From the NCBI RefSeq assembly GCF_017876095.1, contig NZ_JAGINM010000003.1, forward strand, positions 1 to 63,490: 63,490 nt of DNA, in the 5' to 3' direction. The position numbers and the translations under genes were made by a program. Positions 25,709 to 34,763 of the stretch are shown piece after piece (position 1 is the stretch's first letter; every line of letters begins with the position of its first letter). The notes under the pieces were generated by a model. It saw only the letters and a program-made list of their open reading frames with translations, was not told the DNA's origin and ran no database searches. Source of the DNA: Azospirillum agricola. Lineage in GTDB: Bacteria > Pseudomonadota > Alphaproteobacteria > Azospirillales > Azospirillaceae.

Positions 25709-28700
25709 ATGCGGATCATCGAGCCCGGCATCCTGGCCGGTCGCACGCCGGACGCGGGGACACCGGCCGGGCATCCGCCCGGCGGCTGGGATCACTGCCG
25801 CTTCCTGACCTACGCCGGCGCGACCAGCGACGCCGACCTGCGGGAGGAGGTGGTGAAGCCGGCCTGCTGGGTTCCCGGCGTCCAGCATGTCGTCTGCGGC
25901 CTGGAGGTGCCCCATCTTCCCGAGCCGTTCGCCGGCGCGCTGACCGGCGGATCGCGGGCCGAGATCCTGCGGCAGAACCGCCGCCGTTTCCACGACCAGT
26001 TCGGCCGCGTCGTCGGCGCCCTCTACACGCCGGCGGTCTACCGGGCCAACGCCCACGAATGGGACGTCGGTCACCATGTCTTCGACATCCGCCTCCTCAA
26101 CAGCGCGGTCGGTGCGCGGGACGGGGCGGGCGGCTCCCCGATGGAGAGGCTGGGCAGCGTCGCCCCGACCCAGCTGCGGCTGCTGATCCTGGTGCGGGTC
26201 GCGGTGCGCCTGCCGAGCGGTTCCCCGCCGGACGAGGCGCGCCTGCGCGCGCTGGGCCGCGCCGTGGATCTGGCGCGCAAGGCGTGCCGGCAGATCCGCG
26301 CGCTGGCTCCGCGCGAGCTGACCCTGCGCGACATCCACTGGGCGTTCGACACGGCCGATTCCGCGCAATGCCCGCCCGGCCCGGCCGCCGGGCGCGACGA
26401 CAGCGTCCAATGCTGGCTGACGCCGGGGCAGGCCTGGCTCGGCCCGGCGGAGGAGGGGCTGGGCATCGCCGACATCCGGCGGTCCTACGCGTTGAACGTC
26501 CCGCTGCCGCCGCTGCGGCGCGACCGCTACATGGAGCAGTTGCAGCCGCCCGCCGGGCGGACGGGCGATGCGCTGTACGCCTTGCCCGTCCCGCTGCCGG
26601 CGACCGGCTCCTCGCTGATGGCGACGCTGGCCGCGCTGACCTCGACCAGCCGGCCGGCCGGCCTGTGCCTTCGCCTGCAACCGACGATCAAGACCGATCT
26701 GGAGGCGAAGGCGATGCACGAGCGCCTCAAGACCCTGATGGATCTGGGGATCGAGAACGCGGCGACCCGGCATCTGGCGGTCACCCTGCTCCAGGAGGAG
26801 CTGTTCCAGGCCGCCATCCAGGTGGCGTCGACCGACGCGGACGCGCTGAACGAGATCGCCGCCAGCTACACCGGCGAGAACAGGCCCGACGGCCCGACCC
26901 CGGTTCTGGAAAGCCCGCGGCGCTTCGCCCTGGTCTCGCCGCTGGCCGCGCCGGAACGGGCGGTCGCGGCGTTCAACCTGGGATTCCTGGAGTTCATGCC
27001 GTGGGGCGCGGTGTCGAACGAGCTGCACGAGCGGACGTTGCTCGCCGGCAACCGGCCGCCCCCGGCCCCCGGCCTCGCCTTCGTCGGTCAGGCGTTCGCC
27101 CTGGAAAACCAGGAGGTTTTCCTGGCGCGCGACGCCGAGTTCGACCCTCGGCTGGCGCGCCAGCGCATGCTGATCACCTTCGACGAGGCGGTCGGGCTGT
27201 GGCGGCTGCCCGTGGTGGATCCGGGCGGCCAGGCCGGGGTCGCCAGCCGCCTGCCCAACCCGTTCGAGCAGTTGCCGGAGGAGACGCCGGACGACGGCGA
27301 CGCCATCAGCATGGGGGTCGTCCAGCACCGCGGGCGGGCGACCGGCCAGCATTTCCGCCTGCCGCTGATCCGGCCGAAGCGTGTCACGCCGAACCTTGCC
27401 GGCGTCGGCGACCGCGTGCTGATGGTGGCGGGCTCGCCGGGATCGGGCAAGACGAACTTCTGCCTGTCCTTCCTCGGCCAGCTCTGGGACAACCGCCCGC
27501 GCGGCGGTGCCGCGCCGCGCGCCAAGTATCCCTATCTGGTGATCGATCCGACCCGCGGCAACGAGTTCCGCCAAGTGATGCGCTACGCCGGCGACGACCT
27601 GCTGATCTTCACCGTCGGCGACGGCCGCTGCTCGGGCTTCCGGTTCAACCCCTTCATCGTGCCGCGCCAGGTCAGCGTGCAGACCCACGTCAGCCGCCTG
27701 ATGTCGTGCTTCAAGGCCGCCTACCACATGTGGGATCCGCTGCCGGCGATCTTCGAGATGGCCATCAAGCGCGCCTACCAGGGGCGGCGGCGGCCGCTTT
27801 GGGACAAGCGCCATCCCGGCGCGCCGTGGCTGGCGGCGGAGGACTTCCCGTCCGGCCCCGGCGAGCCGTTTCCCGATCTGGACGACGTGATCGGCGCCAT
27901 GGGGCGTGGTGGCAGCGGTGCCCCGGAAGAGGGGCCGGAGCTGTGGAGCGTCGACGGCCGGCCCACCGTGATGCACGAGCAGCGCGGCCTGTGGGGCGGC
28001 CAGACCGAGAACGCGGCGACCATCGTCGCCTCGACCTTCCTGCGGCTGGGCAGCCTGCGCGACAGCTTCGGCCACATCCTCGGGGTGGGGCGGGGCGCCG
28101 ACCCGCTGGTCGACATCGCCAAGCTGCTGGAGCGGCCGGTGGTGCTGGAGATGGGCATGGTGGGCGACAGCCAGGCCCTGTCCCTGATCATGGCCTTCCT
28201 GCTGTCCTGCCTGCGCGGCACCATCGAGACCACCGGGCCGGCCCTGCGCGGCGCGGCGCGGGCCGCGGGCGGCGGCTGGCTCAACATGCTGGTCATCGAG
28301 GAGGCCCACCTCCTGCTGTCCGCCGAGGGCGGCGGCGGCGGGAAGGACGCGGGCAACTCCAAGGCGCAGGCCGCCGAGGACATCAACAACATGCTCGCCG
28401 AGGTCCGCAAGTACGGCCAGGGCGTGATGCTGCTGGACCAGCGGCCGGGGTCGCTGGTGGGCGGCGCGATCGACAACGCCTACGCCATCTGCATGCACCG
28501 CCTGAACGAGGAGAAGAGCTTCGCGCAGTTCAGCCAGCTCCTCAACCTCAGCGCCGACCAGCAGCGCTTCGCGCGGACGGAGCTGCGACCCGGCGAGATG
28601 ATCACGCTGGACCGCCGCAGCGGGCTGCCGGTGCTGGTCCGCCCGCCCGACGAGGGGACCAGCGACGCCAAGCTCGACGACGCGAGCGTGCGCGAAGCGA

Positions 28701-29074
28701 TGCTGGCGCGGCGCGAGGCGGTGCGTCTGGAGCCCGCGCCCCGGCCGGATCCGGGGCCGGCTCTGGGGCCGGCTCCGAACTCCCCGGAGCGTCCGCCCGC
28801 GGCGGAACCGGATCTGTCGGCGGCGATCGTCGCGCATGGGCTGGGCGAGCGGTTCGGCAGGCTGCGCGATCAGGTGGCGGGCCTGCCGGATGAACCTCCG
28901 GGCGGACGCGGCGCCTGGACCCTCTACGATTCGGCGGGCCGGCTCCGCTGGGAGCTGGGGCGGCATGGTGTGCGGGTCTCCACCCGCGACGTGCTGGCTC
29001 TGGCCGTGGCGGCGGCCGGCCGGCCCGACCCGCTGACCGATGCCTTGCTGGCCGCCGTGAAGGAAACCGCCTGA
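25709..29074 (+). CDS. HerA/FtsK-superfamily ATPase
   Basis: 1121 residues; ATG at 25709, 20 nt after the previous gene. The first ~560 residues are unassigned. Walker A is GSPGSGKTN (about 574-582), followed by PYLVIDPTRGNEF and SGFRFNPFIVPRQVSVQTHV, the latter typical of HerA-type (DUF87) motors. Walker B is MLVIEEAHLLL (about 860), and a sensor-like VMLLDQRPGSLV follows. HerA/FtsK motors are hexamers that thread DNA or protein. No NurA, SIR2 or nuclease partner lies beside it; instead the toxin gene starts on its stop codon (TGATG), which suggests tight co-translation. It is a candidate translocase or unfoldase for the toxin (inference). Confidence 0.85.
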   Translation: MRIIEPGILAGRTPDAGTPAGHPPGGWDHCRFLTYAGATSDADLREEVVKPACWVPGVQHVVCGLEVPHLPEPFAGALTGGSRAEILRQNRRRFHDQFGRVVGALYTPAVYRANAHEWDVGHHVFDIRLLNSAVGARDGAGGSPMERLGSVAPTQLRLLILVRVAVRLPSGSPPDEARLRALGRAVDLARKACRQIRALAPRELTLRDIHWAFDTADSAQCPPGPAAGRDDSVQCWLTPGQAWLGPAEEGLGIADIRRSYALNVPLPPLRRDRYMEQLQPPAGRTGDALYALPVPLPATGSSLMATLAALTSTSRPAGLCLRLQPTIKTDLEAKAMHERLKTLMDLGIENAATRHLAVTLLQEELFQAAIQVASTDADALNEIAASYTGENRPDGPTPVLESPRRFALVSPLAAPERAVAAFNLGFLEFMPWGAVSNELHERTLLAGNRPPPAPGLAFVGQAFALENQEVFLARDAEFDPRLARQRMLITFDEAVGLWRLPVVDPGGQAGVASRLPNPFEQLPEETPDDGDAISMGVVQHRGRATGQHFRLPLIRPKRVTPNLAGVGDRVLMVAGSPGSGKTNFCLSFLGQLWDNRPRGGAAPRAKYPYLVIDPTRGNEFRQVMRYAGDDLLIFTVGDGRCSGFRFNPFIVPRQVSVQTHVSRLMSCFKAAYHMWDPLPAIFEMAIKRAYQGRRRPLWDKRHPGAPWLAAEDFPSGPGEPFPDLDDVIGAMGRGGSGAPEEGPELWSVDGRPTVMHEQRGLWGGQTENAATIVASTFLRLGSLRDSFGHILGVGRGADPLVDIAKLLERPVVLEMGMVGDSQALSLIMAFLLSCLRGTIETTGPALRGAARAAGGGWLNMLVIEEAHLLLSAEGGGGGKDAGNSKAQAAEDINNMLAEVRKYGQGVMLLDQRPGSLVGGAIDNAYAICMHRLNEEKSFAQFSQLLNLSADQQRFARTELRPGEMITLDRRSGLPVLVRPPDEGTSDAKLDDASVREAMLARREAVRLEPAPRPDPGPALGPAPNSPERPPAAEPDLSAAIVAHGLGERFGRLRDQVAGLPDEPPGGRGAWTLYDSAGRLRWELGRHGVRVSTRDVLALAVAAAGRPDPLTDALLAAVKETA

Positions 29075-31683
29075 TGCGCCCGCGCCCCCCTTCGCCCCGT
29101 CCGCCGGCCGCGCGGCCCGCGGCTGTCCGGCCACCGCCGCCACGGCCCCGCGCGCGGCCGGCGGCACGCCCTTCGGCGTCACGTCCGGCGCGCCACGCCC
29201 GCGTCACCCGTTCCACGGCACGGCCAGCCGCGGCGCGCCGTCCGCAGGCGCGTCCGGCTGCCGCGCGCAGGACCACGCCGCGGCCCCCGCGGCCCCGCAA
29301 CTCCCCGGTCCGTGTCCAGGCGCGGCGCGGCCGGACCGTCCGGACCCGGCGGCCGGGTGCGGTGGCGACGCGCCCCCGCCCCCGACCGGCCCGCGCCCGT
29401 CCGACCCGCGCCACCCAACCGCGCCGGGCCGGGCCACGCCCGCCCGCGCGGCGCCCGTCCGCCCGTCCCGCGGCGGCGCGAGCCGCCAGACCACCCCGGC
29501 CGGCCACTCCGGGCGCTCGTCCGGCCCATGCCCCGGCGCCCCGGCTACGGCGCGAGCGGCAGGCCCGTACCCAGCCCCGCCCCCGCCTGCGCGGTCCCGG
29601 CCGGGCGGCGGCCCGGACGACGAACCGGCCGCGCCAGCCCCGGCCACCCGCCGCCCGCCGTCCGGCGGCGGTTCGGCCACCCCCCCGCCCGCCGAGCGGG
29701 ACGGCTGCCCGTCCGGTCCGGGCACGGTCCGTCCGTCCGTCGCGCAGCCGTCCGGTGGCGGCGCGGCCACCCCGTCCGCCCGCCGTCCGCCGGGTCGATG
29801 ACAGCCGGGTGCGCGCCACGCAGCGCCCTTCGGTCAGAACGGCCCGCCCACCCGCCCGTCCAGCGGCGCGCCGGCCGCGTCCGGCCCGGCCCAGCGTCTT
29901 GCGGCCCAGAGCCATAAGGCCGGGCCCCACACGGCAGCGATCGACGGGGCCGACGGCGCAGCGTGGGCGTGCCCGTCCGCCCCATGCCCGCCCGCCGGCC
30001 GGTCGGCCGGCGAGGATCCTTCCCTCGCAAACGCGCCGGGCGGCCACCCGGACGGTCCGCCCGCCGGCCAGCCTGCGGGCTGACCGTCCGCGCCCGGCGA
30101 CGGCCAAACCCGCCCAGGCCCGCCGGGCCGCGGTCCGTTCCAACCCGGTTGCGCCGCGACGGGGCCAGACGGCGCGTCCACCGCAAGCCGCCGCGCCACG
30201 CCGCGCGCCACGGCCGTCGGCGGCGCGTCCTCCCCGGGTGGCGGCGCGCCCGGTGCGGCCGGTGGCCACGCGGGGAGCCGGCGCGCGTCAGGCTCCGCCG
30301 CGCGCGCGCCAGGCACGGGGGGCTGGGCAGCGGCCGGCCGTGCTGCGTCCCGCCGCCCGCCGTCCGGCGGCGGCGACCCGCCCGACCCGCGTCAGCCCCC
30401 CCCGCGTGCCACCGGCTCGCCCGCCGCGCCCGCCGGGCCGACGTCTCCCCGCGCCGTCGCGGCCGAGGCCGGCCATGGCGCAGCGGGCCCGGCCACCGGC
30501 CACGCGGGCGATCCTCGACCGCCCTCTGCGCTCCCGCCAGCCGGGAGCCGCCCGGCCACGCGTGATTCCACCGCGCGCGACCCGAACCCTGGCGCCGCGG
30601 CCACGGCGGACCCGCGTCCAGGCGCGGCCGGTTGCCCGGCCGGCGCAGGCACCGCGCCCACGATCCCGGACATTGCCGCTTCGACCGCCGGCCAGCCGTG
30701 GCTCCACCGCGCCACGGGTCCGGCAGACCCGGCCGATGCCGCCTCCTCCGGGGGCCCGGCAGGCGACCGCCCGCCCACCCGCCTCGGCCCGCCTGTCCGC
30801 CCCGCGAGCGGTCGCGACACGGATGGTCGGCGCTCCCGCCCCGGAGCGCCGGGCGGCGCTGGTCACCCGCCCGCTTCCCCATCCCCGTCTGGCCACCGCG
30901 ACCGGCCCGCGTCCGCAAACCGCCGCCGGCGTTTCCGCGACACGTCCGGGGCGGGCACGGCCGCCGTTCGGCATGGCCTCTCCGGTGCACGCCACCGATG
31001 GGCCGCGCCGTCCGGGCGGCACGGCCCGCCCCGGCTCCGGCGTCAGCGTCGGCCATGCGACGACGGCGCCCCCGGCCGTCCCGCCCCCGACGGCCGGCGG
31101 AGGCGGGCCGCGCCCGCCGGGGGGAGGGCCGCCGCGCCCGCCCGGCGGAGGAGAGCCGCCGGAGCCGCCGCGGGGCGGCGGTTCGCCCGGGTTGGGCAGG
31201 GCGCCCCCGGCTTCCGGGACATCGGTGCGGGATGGAGCGGCAACGCCCCTTCCGAAGGAGATCGCTTCCTTCTTCCGTGGAATTCCACTGACGCCCGCGC
31301 TGGGGCACCATATCCAGCACGCGGAAGTAAGAGGCGAGGGCAACCGGCTCGTCGGATTCCACCACGCTCCCAACGGCGTGATGCCAAGCGGCATCACGAC
31401 CGTGTCGCGCGAGGCGCCCGACAGGAACGGGGTGTACAGGATCGTCTACACTCATGCCTCGGCTCCCGGCGCCGGTTCCAAGGGGACGACCATGTTTCCC
31501 GACCGGATGTCGCATCAGGAGATCATGAATGCCGTCCGTCATGCCCTCGACAACCCGACCCACTGGAATGGAACATCCTACTTCGAAGGCCCGTCCGGTC
31601 ATGGTTTCACCATAGGCGGCCATATCCGTGACGGCGTGATAGGAACCGCCTTCCCCATTTCCGAGACGCCGTTCAAGACATAG
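29074..31683 (+). CDS. Pro/Arg/Ala-rich protein with C-terminal EndoU-like RNase toxin domain
   Basis: 869 residues. Residues 1 to about 640 are almost only Pro, Arg and Ala: disordered and strongly basic, practically without Lys. A Gly/Pro hinge (about 665-710, GGGPPRPPGGGEPPEPPRG) leads to a C-terminal domain (about 740-869). There HHIQHAEVRGEG, FHHAPNGVMPSG, NGVYRIVYTH, GTTMFPDRMSHQEIMNAVRH and GFTIGGHIRDGVIGTAFPI follow the bacterial EndoU pattern, including the early His and the closing TAFPI. Bacterial EndoU toxins of this class cleave RNA, tRNA in studied cases. There is no signal peptide, PAAR, LXG or CdiA part. The start codon overlaps the HerA stop, and an immunity-sized gene follows after 8 nt. 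Confidence 0.75.
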   Translation: MRPRPPSPRPPAARPAAVRPPPPRPRARPAARPSASRPARHARVTRSTARPAAARRPQARPAAARRTTPRPPRPRNSPVRVQARRGRTVRTRRPGAVATRPRPRPARARPTRATQPRRAGPRPPARRPSARPAAARAARPPRPATPGARPAHAPAPRLRRERQARTQPRPRLRGPGRAAARTTNRPRQPRPPAARRPAAVRPPPRPPSGTAARPVRARSVRPSRSRPVAARPPRPPAVRRVDDSRVRATQRPSVRTARPPARPAARRPRPARPSVLRPRAIRPGPTRQRSTGPTAQRGRARPPHARPPAGRPARILPSQTRRAATRTVRPPASLRADRPRPATAKPAQARRAAVRSNPVAPRRGQTARPPQAAAPRRAPRPSAARPPRVAARPVRPVATRGAGARQAPPRARQARGAGQRPAVLRPAARRPAAATRPTRVSPPRVPPARPPRPPGRRLPAPSRPRPAMAQRARPPATRAILDRPLRSRQPGAARPRVIPPRATRTLAPRPRRTRVQARPVARPAQAPRPRSRTLPLRPPASRGSTAPRVRQTRPMPPPPGARQATARPPASARLSAPRAVATRMVGAPAPERRAALVTRPLPHPRLATATGPRPQTAAGVSATRPGRARPPFGMASPVHATDGPRRPGGTARPGSGVSVGHATTAPPAVPPPTAGGGGPRPPGGGPPRPPGGGEPPEPPRGGGSPGLGRAPPASGTSVRDGAATPLPKEIASFFRGIPLTPALGHHIQHAEVRGEGNRLVGFHHAPNGVMPSGITTVSREAPDRNGVYRIVYTHASAPGAGSKGTTMFPDRMSHQEIMNAVRHALDNPTHWNGTSYFEGPSGHGFTIGGHIRDGVIGTAFPISETPFKT

Positions 31684-31691
31684 GTTTCACG

Positions 31692-32051
31692 ATGCCCACG
31701 GAAAATCGACACAGCAACCTTGTGAACATCGGCGTCGACGACGCGGGAAGACTCGTTCTGTACCCAGCGGAAAAATCTCTGGATAATTTCGCCGATCTTT
31801 CTCTCTATATAAAAACTGATCTAAGCAACAGTATGGCTGTCAATATTATTTCGACAGAAATGTGCTCTGTCGAGAATGGATTAAAAGAAAAATCACAATA
31901 CAGTGGTGATATGTATTATACAGATATATATAAAAATAAAGTCGTTGTCGGAAATCTATTCGAAGATGAACCGATGTTTGCACTGTCGTTTGATGAGATG
32001 ATGGATATCATCATCGATCTGAAGAATGTCGCTGTTAAGCAGCGACCATGA
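31692..32051 (+). CDS. Probable immunity protein for the EndoU-like toxin
   Basis: 119 residues, acidic and soluble, without membrane segments, eight nt after the toxin stop codon. Position, size and its strongly AT-rich coding sequence (for example around 31780-31990), against GC-extreme neighbours, are the usual signs of a toxin-immunity gene gained together with an exchangeable toxin tip. I recognise no family. The motif-poor sequence (VNIGVDDAGRLVLYPAEKSL, FALSFDEMMDIIIDLKNVAV) gives no further hint. It could also be an antitoxin for an intracellular RNase rather than immunity against incoming toxin. Confidence 0.6.
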   Translation: MPTENRHSNLVNIGVDDAGRLVLYPAEKSLDNFADLSLYIKTDLSNSMAVNIISTEMCSVENGLKEKSQYSGDMYYTDIYKNKVVVGNLFEDEPMFALSFDEMMDIIIDLKNVAVKQRP

Positions 32052-32085
32052 TTCCCCCCTTCGTCCGGCGGAAGGTCACCCGATC

Positions 32086-32655
32086 ATGCTCTACCTTCTC
32101 TACATCTACGTGCGCGAGATCCTTGGCCGGAATGTGACGCGGCTGGTGACGTCGGAGCTGATCGTGGCCGTGGCCGTCGGGTTCCTGTACGGGTACGGCG
32201 TGCTGACGGCGGATCTGGTCGGGCACAACGTGCCGGTCGCGCGCTTCACCGAACAGGTGCTGGCCCTTGCCGGCATCGGCCTCGGCGCCTGCCTCACCGC
32301 CGTGACCATGGCGGTCCGCCTGTCCGACGCCGATTTCGCCGACTATCTCGCGACGGAGGTGCCGTCCGCGTCGGTGAATTTCGACGCCGTGCTGTTCAAG
32401 CTGTCCTGGACCGCAGTGGTGAACTGGGCGACGCTGATCCTCAGCACCGGCGTTCTGCTGCTGTCGCCGGGCAGCGCCAGCCTGTTCGATCCCCATCTGG
32501 CGGCGGGCTGGAAGATCATCATCGCGCTGCAACTCGCGCTGCTGGTCTACGGGGTCATGCTGCTCTTCGCGACGGTCCTGACCATCAGCGTCCTCGGCAT
32601 CCAGCGCTGGCGCTGGCGCGAGAGCCGCCAATACGGCCGGGCCGGCGACGAATAG
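32086..32655 (+). CDS. Small polytopic membrane protein, last gene of the rightward unit
   Basis: 189 residues from the ATG at 32086 (GGAAGG upstream). Four hydrophobic segments: about 21-40 (TSELIVAVAVGFLYGYGVL), 58-78, 108-132 and 146-172. No family is recognised. It follows the immunity gene by 34 nt and returns to high GC, so it may belong to the core machine rather than the exchangeable toxin tip. It ends six nt from the convergent protease gene. Confidence 0.75.
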   Translation: MLYLLYIYVREILGRNVTRLVTSELIVAVAVGFLYGYGVLTADLVGHNVPVARFTEQVLALAGIGLGACLTAVTMAVRLSDADFADYLATEVPSASVNFDAVLFKLSWTAVVNWATLILSTGVLLLSPGSASLFDPHLAAGWKIIIALQLALLVYGVMLLFATVLTISVLGIQRWRWRESRQYGRAGDE

Positions 32656-32661
32656 CGGGAC

Positions 32662-34173
32662 TCAGCGGCGGCCCAGCCGGCGGCATTCAAAGAGCGTTCC
32701 GCGCGGCCACACGCCGGAAAGCCGGCTGCACAGGGCATCCGCCTCGGCCGCGTCGGCGAAGCCCTCGATCACGACCTGCCGCAGGGCGGAACGGCCGGGA
32801 GTGCCGCCGCCCGGCGCCGGAACGATGCGCACCTCGCGCTTCTCCCCCACCGCCAGCAGCGCCGCGCGCACCTGCTCCTGCCGGGTCCGGGCGTTGCCGT
32901 CCCTGCCGAAGGCCCCGAAGCCGATCGCCACCCCGTTCCCGGCCGTGCGCCTGGCGCCGCTTTCGGGCGGCGCTCCGACCGGGGCCGCCTTGGCCGGGAT
33001 TGGTTCCGGCACCGGGTCGCGAGGGAGACCGGCGAGGATGGCCGGCAGGTCGGCGATCAGCGCGTCGGCGTGGCGGCGCTCCGGGGGCGCCGCGTGCGTC
33101 GGGGTGATGCCGGCGTGGTGGCAGCGCTCGCGGTTGCGGCCGGTCACCTCGGCGACCGGCAGCGACAGGTCGCCGCCGGTGGCGAGGTCGAAGCGCCGCA
33201 GGATCACGCATTTGCCGAAGGTGGTTTCCCCGACCACCGCCGCCCGTCCGCCGGACGCGAGCAGCAGGGCCGCGATCTCCGCCGCGCTCGCCGTCGCCGC
33301 GCCGACCAGCACGGTCACCGGCGTGCGCAGCCCGGCGGCCGGGGCCTCCGGATCCTGTCCGGCGATGATGGCGCCGTCGCCGTCGCGGGTTTCCAGATGG
33401 CCGAGCGTGTCGCCCGCCGGGAAGAACAGGCCGGCGACCGCGAAGGCCGAGAAGGGGCTGCCGCCGGGGCAGTAGCGCAGGTCGAGAACCACCCGCTTCC
33501 CCGGTGCCCGCCGGATCGCCTCGGCCACCTGCCATTCCGTCTCGCCGACGACAAAGGCGTGGATGCGGATGACGATGGCGTCACCGGCCGTCCAGCTCTC
33601 CAGCGCCGGTCCCGGCTGGCTGGAAACCGGCAGGGCGACGCGGAACGGCGCCCCCTCCCGCTCGTCGTCCCGCCGCAGCGTGAACTCCACCGGACCGCGC
33701 AGCCGTGGATCGCCCAGCCGCTTCACCGCCTCGCCCATCGACCGCACCGGGGTGCCGCCAATCGCCAGCAGGCGCGCCGCTTCCGGCAGGCGACGGATCG
33801 CGGCGCGGCGCGGCACCAGAAGCAGGCCGCGGCGGTCCTCGACCAGCGTGACGCCAAGGGAGACCGCCCGGCGCTCCGCCCGTTCCTCCTCCGGCCGAAC
33901 CATCCCGTCGGAGATGGCGATCAGCGGATCGATCGCCGCCAGCGCCGCCGCGATGCCCCGGTCGAGGCCGTCATGGCCGCGTGGGGGCGGGGAGCGGACG
34001 TAATGCTCCTCCAGGAGGGCGCGCACCTCCGCCGGCCGGGATTCGGCGCCGGCCGGCGGGGCCGGGCCGAGGGCGCCAAGAAGAAGCGCGCCGACGACCG
34101 CGCCCAGCAAGCGCCGCCGTCTCCGGTCTCCGCCGTCCGGGCACCGGTTCCGGACGCCGGTCAGGGCGGCCAT
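32662..34173 (-). CDS. Secreted S41 (C-terminal-processing) protease with SPOR-like tail
   Basis: 503 residues; an Arg-rich N-terminus and a hydrophobic segment (about 22-42) direct it to the envelope. A degenerate PDZ-like part (LGVTLVEDRRGLLLVPRRAA, LLAIGGTPVRSMGEAVKRL) precedes the S41 core. The catalytic Ser is in GAATASAAEIAALLL and the Lys in GETTFGKCVI, giving the Ser-Lys dyad. The last ~70 residues (VRIVPAPGGG, LRQVVIEGFADAAEADALC) have the strand-helix repeat of a SPOR domain, which binds denuded peptidoglycan. It is the last gene of the leftward unit and lies seven nt after a lipoprotein gene. It probably cleaves an envelope partner of the system. Confidence 0.85.
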   Translation of the reverse strand: MAALTGVRNRCPDGGDRRRRRLLGAVVGALLLGALGPAPPAGAESRPAEVRALLEEHYVRSPPPRGHDGLDRGIAAALAAIDPLIAISDGMVRPEEERAERRAVSLGVTLVEDRRGLLLVPRRAAIRRLPEAARLLAIGGTPVRSMGEAVKRLGDPRLRGPVEFTLRRDDEREGAPFRVALPVSSQPGPALESWTAGDAIVIRIHAFVVGETEWQVAEAIRRAPGKRVVLDLRYCPGGSPFSAFAVAGLFFPAGDTLGHLETRDGDGAIIAGQDPEAPAAGLRTPVTVLVGAATASAAEIAALLLASGGRAAVVGETTFGKCVILRRFDLATGGDLSLPVAEVTGRNRERCHHAGITPTHAAPPERRHADALIADLPAILAGLPRDPVPEPIPAKAAPVGAPPESGARRTAGNGVAIGFGAFGRDGNARTRQEQVRAALLAVGEKREVRIVPAPGGGTPGRSALRQVVIEGFADAAEADALCSRLSGVWPRGTLFECRRLGRR

Positions 34174-34180
34174 CCCGCGC

Positions 34181-34714
34181 TCAGGATGTCGGAGCGGAGC
34201 GCGGCTTCATCGCCCGCTCGTAGGCTTCGGCCTGCGCCCGCAGGCCGGCGATCTTCCGCTTCGCCTCGTCCAGCTGGCGGCTGCGCTCCGCCGGGTCGAG
34301 CGCCGGGTCGGCCTGGACGGCGGCGATCCGCTCCTGGAGCGCCGCGATCTGGCGGTCGAGCTCCGACGCCTGCGCCGCGTTGACCGCCGCACGGTCTTGC
34401 AGGCCGCGGATCCGCCGGCGCAACGCCGCGAGGTCGCGGTCGAGCGCCATCGCCTCGCGCGTCAACCTCGCCTTCTCCCCGGCGTGGCGGTCGCGGTCCT
34501 GCGCGAGCGACAGGGAGGTCCGCTGCTCCTCCCCCTCCCCCTCCCGGGCCTGCTGCAACTCCGCCCGCTGGGCGGCGACGTTCTCGTCATATTGGCCGGA
34601 CCACAGGCCCGCCACGCCGCCGACGAACCCGCCGCGGCGGGGATCGTTGGAGACACACCCCGCCGTCAGCAGGGCAAGCCCCGCCACGGCGATCCGAACG
34701 CCCATCCGCGCCAT
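34181..34714 (-). CDS. Coiled-coil lipoprotein
   Basis: 177 residues with a signal peptide and lipobox LLTAGC (Cys at about 20). After a short Gly-rich stretch (GGFVGGVAGLWSGQ) the rest is one long coiled coil with many Gln, Glu, Arg and Ala residues (about 50-170). There is no Asp at +2 after the Cys (Val), so outer-membrane sorting is expected. It is related in style to the next upstream lipoprotein; the two may pair through their helices. Confidence 0.8.
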   Translation of the reverse strand: MARMGVRIAVAGLALLTAGCVSNDPRRGGFVGGVAGLWSGQYDENVAAQRAELQQAREGEGEEQRTSLSLAQDRDRHAGEKARLTREAMALDRDLAALRRRIRGLQDRAAVNAAQASELDRQIAALQERIAAVQADPALDPAERSRQLDEAKRKIAGLRAQAEAYERAMKPRSAPTS

Positions 34715-34763
34715 CGCGATCCCTCCCGCAAGACAATTCGCAAATCAACGGGCCGAGGCCGGC

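Noticed and set aside
25709..29074. HerA-NurA or HerA-SIR2 defence pair
   Set aside because: No NurA, SIR2 or DUF4297 partner is encoded on either side; the neighbours are SPFH-like proteins and the EndoU toxin.
25604..29182. 1192-codon minus-strand frame opposite the HerA-type ATPase, and similar long frames at 5281-9186, 20569-23631 and 35440-39318
   Set aside because: All lie opposite genes with clear catalytic motifs and consist of low-complexity Arg/Gly/Ala/Gln text; GC-rich DNA lacks stop codons in several frames.
28602..30269. Gly/Arg/Ala-rich minus-strand frame opposite the Pro/Arg/Ala carrier region
   Set aside because: No motif and no ribosome site; the plus frame is coupled to the ATPase gene and leads without interruption into the EndoU-like domain.
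29074..32051. Assignment of the toxin to type VI secretion, two-partner CDI or type VII (LXG) delivery
   Set aside because: There is no VgrG, Hcp, PAAR, CdiB, filamentous haemagglutinin, LXG or WXG sequence in the protein or in the window.
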